NCBI GenBank assembly: GCA_002683585.1
Contig: NYTQ01000153.1
Coordinates: 1 to 8,531 of the forward strand
Direction: 5' to 3'
DNA: 8,531 bases
Source: Cryomorphaceae bacterium
GTDB lineage: Bacteria > Bacteroidota > Bacteroidia > Flavobacteriales > Crocinitomicaceae
A program made the position numbers and the translations under genes. Every line of letters begins with the position of its first letter. Position 1 is the stretch's first letter. Below the pieces are notes generated by a model. It searched no databases and was not told the origin of the DNA. It saw only the letters and a list, made by a program, of their open reading frames with translations. This document shows, piece by piece, positions 1 through 4,636 of this stretch.

Positions 1-312
1 AGCTCTGATGTTGAGCTTACTGACACTTCTGAGTCCTTTGGTCTCCCTGCTACTGCTGATCTTATGTTTGCCCTTATTTCTACAGATGAGCTTGAGGACT
101 TGGGACAAATTATGGTGAAACAATTGAAGAACCGTTATAACGATCCAACCGTCAACAAAAGATTTGTTGTGGGTATTGATCGTGCCAAGATGAGACTTTA
201 TGATTGTGAACAATCTGCTCAGGACGATATCCTTGACAGTGGTCAAGACGAGGAGTATAATTACGAAGAGTCTAAAAAATCCAAAGACAAATTTTCCGCA
301 CTTAACTTTTGA
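1..312 (+). CDS. 41: Replicative DNA helicase gp41 (DnaB-like), C-terminal part only
   Basis: Reading frame is open from base 1, so this is the 3' end (103 residues plus TGA) of a gene that begins outside the window. The residues around LPATADLMFALISTDEL and LIKQ/VKQLKNRYND closely follow the C-terminus of phage T4 gp41 as I remember it (LPATADFMLAVIETEEL, then IKQIKSRYGD), and both proteins end in a short F-terminated tail (SALNF here, ANELKF in T4). gp41 is the hexameric 5'-3' helicase that unwinds the phage replication fork and works with the gp61 primase. This piece covers the last strands and helix of the RecA-like motor plus the acidic tail (residues 75-95, rich in D, E and K). The family call is strong. 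The ATPase motifs lie upstream and cannot be seen. Confidence 0.9.
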   Translation, partial: SSDVELTDTSESFGLPATADLMFALISTDELEDLGQIMVKQLKNRYNDPTVNKRFVVGIDRAKMRLYDCEQSAQDDILDSGQDEEYNYEESKKSKDKFSALNF

Positions 313-815
313 TGAATAAGACTGAACTGCAAATTCAAGCTAACTCACCCTATAATGATGGGTGGACTCGTGAAATGTATCAACAGGAATTGAATAAAAT
401 GGAACAAAAAGTAAACGTAAACACTGATGCATACCTGGAATTTGTAGATGCCGTTACTTCGGAACAAAGTAAAGATCACGAAGCTTTCGTATATCGTATC
501 CAAGAACTTGAAGGTCAAGAGTTTCCTACCGAGCGATTGCTTACTGCTGCTGTAGGAATGTCTGCTGAGGCAGGTGAGTTTACTGAGATTGTTAAGAAGA
601 TTGTCTTCCAAGGCAAACCAGTAAACGAAGAGAATCTGTTTCACCTCAAACGTGAACTTGGAGACATCATGTGGTATGTCGCTCAGGCATGTATGGGTCT
701 TAATGTTTCTATCGATGAAGTCATTGAGATGAATGTTCACAAACTGATGGCTCGTTACCCTGGTGGTGAGTTTGATGTGACTAAATCCGAAAACCGTAAA
801 GAGGGGGATGTATGA
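312..815 (+). CDS. mazG: MazG-like nucleotide pyrophosphohydrolase
   Basis: A 167-residue protein of the all-alpha MazG NTP pyrophosphatase family. The metal-binding signature is visible: E86-x-x-E89 (EAGE) followed 26 residues later by E115-x-x-D118 (ELGD), inside HLKRELGDIMWYVAQ. The tail ARYPGGEFDV is also typical of cyanophage MazG. These enzymes cut (d)NTPs to (d)NMP and pyrophosphate; published work on a cyanophage MazG found preference for dGTP and dCTP and no hydrolysis of ppGpp, which fits recycling of GC-rich host DNA. Residues 1-70 form an N-terminal extension ahead of the catalytic helices. I chose ATG at 312 because it overlaps the helicase TGA by one base (TGATG), implying translational coupling; an in-frame TTG lies one codon upstream. 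No clear Shine-Dalgarno site precedes it. Confidence 0.93.
   Translation: MNKTELQIQANSPYNDGWTREMYQQELNKMEQKVNVNTDAYLEFVDAVTSEQSKDHEAFVYRIQELEGQEFPTERLLTAAVGMSAEAGEFTEIVKKIVFQGKPVNEENLFHLKRELGDIMWYVAQACMGLNVSIDEVIEMNVHKLMARYPGGEFDVTKSENRKEGDV
801..807 (+). promoter_or_regulatory. Ribosome binding site for the gene at 812
   Basis: GAGGGGG sits 4 bases before ATG 812, inside the last codons of mazG. This purine run is the strongest Shine-Dalgarno-like sequence in the first kilobase and supports the 812 start. Confidence 0.65.
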
Positions 816-1108
816 ACGGATCATTAGACCCAGAAGAAAGAGTTATGGAACCACCTACTATAAAAGAACAGGTTGCCTTTATCGCTCAAAAATATGGGTG
901 GGAAGAAGGTGATAATATTGTAGTTGAAATGGCAGGAACACAAGTTTCTGGTATTGATGTCGGTGAAGAGTATAACAAGAAATGGCAATCACCTATTGGT
1001 ACTCGTAAGTATAACAAAGATGCATTCATTGTAATTAAAAATCTCTCAAGAGATTCCTTTGAGTCTTCTAAACCTATGGATAGGGAACATAAACCCCATC
1101 ATGCTTAG
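812..1108 (+). CDS. Hypothetical protein, 98 aa
   Basis: I do not recognise a family. The start ATG overlaps the mazG stop by four bases (ATGA) and has a good purine-rich ribosome site, so it is a real gene expressed with mazG. The protein is soluble and of mixed charge: an acidic N-terminus, a central part (residues 22-75) with alternating hydrophobic residues (NIVVEMAGTQV, DAFIVIKNL) that suggests a small alpha/beta or beta fold, and a charged His-rich end (REHKPHHA). There are no cysteines and no membrane segment. Its position between mazG and the late block suggests early or middle expression. Function unknown. Confidence 0.75.
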   Translation: MNGSLDPEERVMEPPTIKEQVAFIAQKYGWEEGDNIVVEMAGTQVSGIDVGEEYNKKWQSPIGTRKYNKDAFIVIKNLSRDSFESSKPMDREHKPHHA

Positions 1109-1301
1109 TCTCTGGATCCACATAAGAGCATTCTTTACTGTTGTAGTGGTGAGTTGTGCTCACCCCGTCAACTGGGAACAATGTATTCGTGTGGACCAGT
1201 GGCTTTTGCCAGAAGTTAAAGAGGGGTATAGACTGTGGACAGGAGAGATAACTCCTTATGAAAGAGAGAGAAACTATCTAAATAGGGGCGTAGAACCATG
1301 A
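1101..1301 (+). CDS. Small protein with hydrophobic N-terminus, 66 aa
   Basis: The preferred start is ATG 1101, which overlaps the previous gene by 8 bases; an in-frame TTG at 1059 would add 14 residues. Residues 1-20 hold a hydrophobic stretch (FFTVVVVSCA) after a short segment with H and R, so this could be a membrane anchor or an export signal. The C19 after VVS is only a loose match to a lipobox. The rest is soluble, with W25, C28, W33 and W46 and several charged residues. An AGGGA at 1082-1086 is rather far (14 bases) to be a good ribosome site, so reading may depend on the upstream gene. The last codons contain the first late promoter motif of the window. Function unknown. Confidence 0.65.
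   Translation: MLSLWIHIRAFFTVVVVSCAHPVNWEQCIRVDQWLLPEVKEGYRLWTGEITPYERERNYLNRGVEP
1277..1284 (+). promoter_or_regulatory. Late promoter motif TCTAAATA (1)
   Basis: TCTAAATA resembles the T4 late promoter box TATAAATA (one mismatch) and is identical to three other boxes in this window. It starts 31 bases before ATG 1308 and lies inside the 3' end of the preceding gene. By T4 rules transcription would start near 1290. It marks the step from the replication block to the late block. Confidence 0.7.
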
Positions 1302-1307
1302 CCCCAT

Positions 1308-2024
1308 ATGGCAGGAACTCTATCAGAAAGACAAGAAACTGGTCTTGTTGATGCAATTAATTCCTTCTCTGAGATTAAAGGAGGTAAACCCTTCACTCTG
1401 CAGGCGGGTTCGACAAGACTACCTAATGTTCTTTCTGCTAATAAAGTAACAGGTAGATCTGCATCGGGAGATGAACCTTACACCGATGTTGAGATTAAAA
1501 CTACAAATAAAATTTACAAGTTATCCATGAAAGGTCCAAGTGCTCCTAGTATGGCTGGCGGAGGACTAAACGGACTAGAAAAAATTGTTCCAGGATTTAG
1601 TGGAAGATTTATTCAAGCCGCTTATGATAAGTATTTGCAATTGGGATTTACTCAAGGCCAACAGGTTCCAGATATATATGGACAAATTAGTTCTGAATTA
1701 AAACAGACTATTGTTCTTGGAACGCAACCTATGGGAGGACCAATTACTCACATGTATATTGGTCCTATGGATGTTCACTCTACATCTAGTGGCAATGTTC
1801 TAACCGTTAATGGTAGACTGCATGATGCTAAGAAGTATGCGAAAGATCACGATCTTTATTTGAGACTTAGGAAGAGAAGAAAAGATCAACCTTTTGAAAC
1901 AATAGAAAAAGATAATAAAGGTTATCCATTAATCCTTGGTAAGTCTCCTAGTGCTGGTGATAAAGGCAGGAGGATTGTAATAGTAGCTAAACCACCATCC
2001 AATGCTATAGTGGTTTCCTTTTAA
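1308..2024 (+). CDS. Conserved-looking phage protein with a possible PD-(D/E)XK-like core, 238 aa
   Basis: Not assigned to a named family. The region TDVEIKTTNKIYKLSMKG (residues 59-76) has the shape of a nuclease-fold beta hairpin: an acidic residue (D60) in one strand and S73-x-K75 or E62-x-K64 where PD-(D/E)XK enzymes carry (E/D/S)-x-K. It is preceded by GRSASGDEPY and followed by a Gly-rich turn (SMAGGGLNGL, 81-90). The C-terminal part has an RLRKRRK basic patch (186-192) and a final beta strand (RIVIVAKPP). ATG 1308 is chosen because a late promoter box lies 31 bases before it; the nearby ATG at 1298 is out of frame. Late timing suggests a role in virion assembly or packaging. The nuclease reading is a guess from pattern only. 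Confidence 0.8.
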   Translation: MAGTLSERQETGLVDAINSFSEIKGGKPFTLQAGSTRLPNVLSANKVTGRSASGDEPYTDVEIKTTNKIYKLSMKGPSAPSMAGGGLNGLEKIVPGFSGRFIQAAYDKYLQLGFTQGQQVPDIYGQISSELKQTIVLGTQPMGGPITHMYIGPMDVHSTSSGNVLTVNGRLHDAKKYAKDHDLYLRLRKRRKDQPFETIEKDNKGYPLILGKSPSAGDKGRRIVIVAKPPSNAIVVSF

Positions 2025-2030
2025 TAAATA
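2023..2030 (+). promoter_or_regulatory. Late promoter motif AATAAATA (2)
   Basis: AATAAATA matches the T4 late box TATAAATA at 7 of 8 positions. It overlaps the TAA stop (2022-2024) of the upstream gene and starts exactly 31 bases before the GTG start at 2054. Confidence 0.65.
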
Positions 2031-2053
2031 TTTAAAAAGGCAGTAATTTTTTC

Positions 2054-3349
2054 GTGAAAAGTTTTCTAGAATTTATATCCGAAGCCGTCAAAACTACTGC
2101 TTCCACTCAAGCCAAACAAAAAGGTTTGACTGGAGATGGACATGGTGGATGGTACGATAAAGGCGGAAAATTTGTAGCAAAAACAGTTAATGGTAAGTTA
2201 AAATTTACTAGTTCTGGCGGAGACTCTAAAAGTGAGGCACCAAAACAAGGAAGTCCTTCTAAACCTAATCTTCCAGGCAATACTAAGTCTCCAGATAATT
2301 CTTCCTCGACACCTACTTCTAAACCCAGTAAAGATTCTAATCCCGATCAAACAAATAGTGAAACAGGAAACGAGGATCCCGAATTCCAATCATTAGAAAC
2401 GATGGGAGAACCATCTTCTGATGGTGCTGTGATTGTATTTGGTAGGTTCAATCCACCAACTGTTGGACATGAAAAACTTCTTAAGGCTGCAGGTAGTGAG
2501 GCTAAAAGATCTAAGTTTGATTTGAGAATTTATCCAAGTCGTACCCAAGATCCCAAGAAAAATCCTTTAGAACCTTCAAGTAAAATTGAATACATGAGGG
2601 TTATGTTCCCTGACTTTGAAGATGACATCAGGGATGATCCAGAAGCAAAGACTATCTTCAATGTTCTGCAATCATGTTATGGACTTGGGTATAAATCTGT
2701 AACAATTATAGTTGGACAGGATAGACTTGCTGAGTTTCAAAGTCTTGCTCAAAAATATAATGGAGATCTCTATGATTTTGAGGAGATAAAAGTAATCTCT
2801 GCTGGAGCTAGAGATGCTGATTCCGAAGGTGTTGAGGGTATGTCGGCATCCAAAATGAGAAAGGCTGCAAAGGATGGGGACTTTAAGATATTTGCTACGG
2901 GCATTCCAAACACTCTTGGAAACGTAGATAAGAAACAATTGTTTAATACTCTACAGAAGAGTATGGGAGTATCCGTATCTGAGGATTGGGAAATTGCTCC
3001 TAAGTTGGATCCCGAGGGTCTTAGAGTTGCTTACATGAGTAATACTATTTTTTCCATGGGAACATTAGTTGAAAATACTAATACTGGAGAGGTGGGGAGA
3101 ATTTCTAGACGTGGCACTAACTATGTTATTTGTATGACTCCAGAAGGAACAATCTTTAAGTCATGGTTGAAAGATATCATGGAAGCATATGAAGTTGGTA
3201 CTGATGACTATAGAAAGTATGTTCAGTCTATGACACCAGGACAAAGTGAAAAAAAGTTTGGTTTTCCTAAGGATAGGATTAAAGCAACAGTGCTTCCAAT
3301 GAAACCTAATGATCCTGCCTCAGGTCCAGGAACCAAATACAATAAATAA
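2054..3349 (+). CDS. Nucleotidyltransferase-like enzyme with N-terminal capsid-targeting-like peptide, 431 aa
   Basis: Four parts can be seen. Residues 1-11, MKSFLEFISEA, resemble the capsid-targeting peptide of T4 internal proteins (MKTYQEFIAEA), with ISE-A matching the (L/I)-x-E rule of the gp21 prohead protease. Residues 24-51 contain GLTGDGHGGWYDKGGKFVAK, a module I recall from other cyanophage proteins. Residues 52-120 are a Ser/Pro/Asn linker. Residues 125-300 are a cytidylyltransferase-like (HIGH superfamily) domain: GRFNPPTVGH (130-139, nucleotide-binding T/HxGH), GQDR (221-224) and GMSASKMR (262-269, equivalent of the ISSTxxR motif). The domain type transfers a nucleotide to a phosphorylated substrate, as in NMN or pantetheine-phosphate adenylyltransferases; the substrate here is unknown. 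Residues 330-380 form a small beta-rich tail domain (GEVGRISRRGTNYVI, then WLKDIMEAY). Start is GTG; AAGG at 2037-2040 is 13 bases upstream. Confidence 0.85.
   Translation: MKSFLEFISEAVKTTASTQAKQKGLTGDGHGGWYDKGGKFVAKTVNGKLKFTSSGGDSKSEAPKQGSPSKPNLPGNTKSPDNSSSTPTSKPSKDSNPDQTNSETGNEDPEFQSLETMGEPSSDGAVIVFGRFNPPTVGHEKLLKAAGSEAKRSKFDLRIYPSRTQDPKKNPLEPSSKIEYMRVMFPDFEDDIRDDPEAKTIFNVLQSCYGLGYKSVTIIVGQDRLAEFQSLAQKYNGDLYDFEEIKVISAGARDADSEGVEGMSASKMRKAAKDGDFKIFATGIPNTLGNVDKKQLFNTLQKSMGVSVSEDWEIAPKLDPEGLRVAYMSNTIFSMGTLVENTNTGEVGRISRRGTNYVICMTPEGTIFKSWLKDIMEAYEVGTDDYRKYVQSMTPGQSEKKFGFPKDRIKATVLPMKPNDPASGPGTKYNK
3341..3348 (+). promoter_or_regulatory. Late promoter motif AATAAATA (3)
   Basis: Identical to the box at 2023-2030. 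It overlaps the TAA stop (3347-3349) of the nucleotidyltransferase gene and starts 36 bases before ATG 3377, slightly farther than the usual 30-31. Confidence 0.65.
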
Positions 3350-3374
3350 CTCTGATAAGGTCTTTCTTTCAGAG
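3350..3374 (+). promoter_or_regulatory. Leader hairpin before the gene at 3377
   Basis: CTCTGA (3350-3355) and TCAGAG (3369-3374) form a perfect 6-bp stem with a 13-base loop that contains AAGG (3357-3360), the only Shine-Dalgarno-like sequence before ATG 3377. The stem ends two bases before the start codon, so folding could affect initiation. It is not followed by a T tract, so it is not an intrinsic terminator. Confidence 0.4.
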
Positions 3375-3376
3375 CT

Positions 3377-4636
3377 ATGTTTGATAAAAAGTATGATGCG
3401 GAAGAGTTAGCATCTGTTTATAAATCTGTATATGAAAATAATCTTGACCCCGTAGGTCAGGAAGATGATGATGTTGATAATGACGGTAAGAAAAATACCA
3501 AGTCTGATAAGTATTTGAAGAATAGACGTAAGGTAGTTGGTAAGGCAATTGCTAAAGAAGAAGTAGGAGTAGTTGACGAGGGTATGAAGAAAGCCCGCGA
3601 GAACGTTGGTGCTGACACTTGCTGGGATGGTTATAAGGCGAAGGGAACTAAGAAAAAGAATGGTAAGGAAGTTCCTAACTGTGTAAAGGAAGAGGATCTT
3701 TTTGAGGGTGAGAAGAGCCCATCCTCCACTAATCCTGGTCCTGCTGCAGGTGGTGAACGCACAAGAACTCGTGGTGGCGAGACTAGTGCAATTCAAAAGA
3801 AGCAGAATGCTCAACGCGATAAAGCAAATGCTGCTGGTGCTCGTGGACCTGAGATGACTCACGCTGCAAAGATGAACAATCTCAAGCGTTCAATGCCCAC
3901 TAACATGAGAAACTCTTACGAACCTGAAGGTGAGATGGTAGAAGAGGGTAAGAATGCAATCAGAGCTGATGCAGGTCCACCTAAAAGGACTATGAGAATG
4001 TCTATGAGTGGTGAAGAACCAGCTGGTGATAAACTCTTGAGAAAGGCGAGTCAAGGTTTTAGTAACTTTATGAATAAACTAAATCCTAAAGCTATGCAGT
4101 CGAAACCTGCTGGACCCCAACGTAAACCTCTTGTCTCTACTCCAAAGGAAGAAGTTGAAGTAACTGGAGAGGTCGTTGAAGAGGGTAAGAAGGAACTCTC
4201 TAGGGAAAAGAGGAACAAGATGTTCCGTCGCGCTGGGAACCTCTCCAGAGACGCACTGGCGGGTGGTGAGAAAGGAACTGAAGCACATAAGAAGTCTGGA
4301 AAGATTGTCAAGGCTCTCAACAAAGATGCTGAAGAGAAAGATAGAAACGATGTCAAGGAGGAAACTCTAGAAGAGAAGAAAGGTCTCTGGGCAAACATTC
4401 ATGCAAAACGTGAACGTGGTGAAGCACCTGCTAAGAAGGGCGACAAGGACTATCCAAAGACCCTAAAGATTGAATCTACCGAGCACCTCGAAGAGGCTGC
4501 TCCTGCAATCGTTGGTGTACTTGCTAAGATGGCTGCGAAGAAAGCAGCAGTGCATGTTGCAAAGAAGGGAGTTGGTAAGGTAACAGATAAGATGGGTAAA
4601 CTCCTCAAGGGAGATGAGGAAGAGGAGGAAGGTTGA
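3377..4636 (+). CDS. Modular low-complexity late protein, possible internal head protein precursor, 419 aa
   Basis: A highly charged protein (Lys, Glu, Arg, Ala and Gly rich) with no enzyme domain. Modules in order: a loop D32-V-D34-N-D36-G37 like an EF-hand or dockerin calcium loop, followed by SDKYLKNRRK; a CWDGYKAKGTKKKNGK...PNCV element (C82 to C102) that I recall from other marine phage proteins; a Gly/Arg/Ala-rich linker (115-165); NSYEPEGEMVEEG (179-191); SREKRNKMFRRAGNLSRDA (275-293); KKGLWANIHAKRERGE (334-349); and an Ala/Lys-rich helical tail (374-410) closed by an acidic run DEEEEEG. L-F-E110/G, L-E-E333/K and L-E-E373/A fit the T4 gp21 cleavage rule, with V-x-E/G variants ending at 68, 190 and 269. 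Late promoter and neighbours suggest a virion or head-internal role; this is inferred. Confidence 0.85.
   Translation: MFDKKYDAEELASVYKSVYENNLDPVGQEDDDVDNDGKKNTKSDKYLKNRRKVVGKAIAKEEVGVVDEGMKKARENVGADTCWDGYKAKGTKKKNGKEVPNCVKEEDLFEGEKSPSSTNPGPAAGGERTRTRGGETSAIQKKQNAQRDKANAAGARGPEMTHAAKMNNLKRSMPTNMRNSYEPEGEMVEEGKNAIRADAGPPKRTMRMSMSGEEPAGDKLLRKASQGFSNFMNKLNPKAMQSKPAGPQRKPLVSTPKEEVEVTGEVVEEGKKELSREKRNKMFRRAGNLSRDALAGGEKGTEAHKKSGKIVKALNKDAEEKDRNDVKEETLEEKKGLWANIHAKRERGEAPAKKGDKDYPKTLKIESTEHLEEAAPAIVGVLAKMAAKKAAVHVAKKGVGKVTDKMGKLLKGDEEEEEG
4623..4628 (+). promoter_or_regulatory. Ribosome binding site AGGAGG for the gene at 4636
   Basis: A full-consensus AGGAGG lies 7 bases before ATG 4636. It is formed by the GAA/GAG codons of the poly-glutamate tail of the upstream protein, so the same bases encode the acidic tail and drive the next start. 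This decides the start at 4636 over the in-frame TTG at 4633. Confidence 0.8.

Noticed and set aside
1285..1305. GGGG/CCCC pairing in the leader before 1308
   Set aside because: Only four base pairs, too weak to call a structure.
2694..2701. TATAAATC, one mismatch from the T4 late box (also near 3420)
   Set aside because: Both lie inside coding sequence with no start codon at the usual 30-36 base distance.
4176..4370. Alternative + strand frame inside the gene at 3377
   Set aside because: Fully contained in another gene, strongly basic as expected from shifted GAA/AAG codons, with no start signal.
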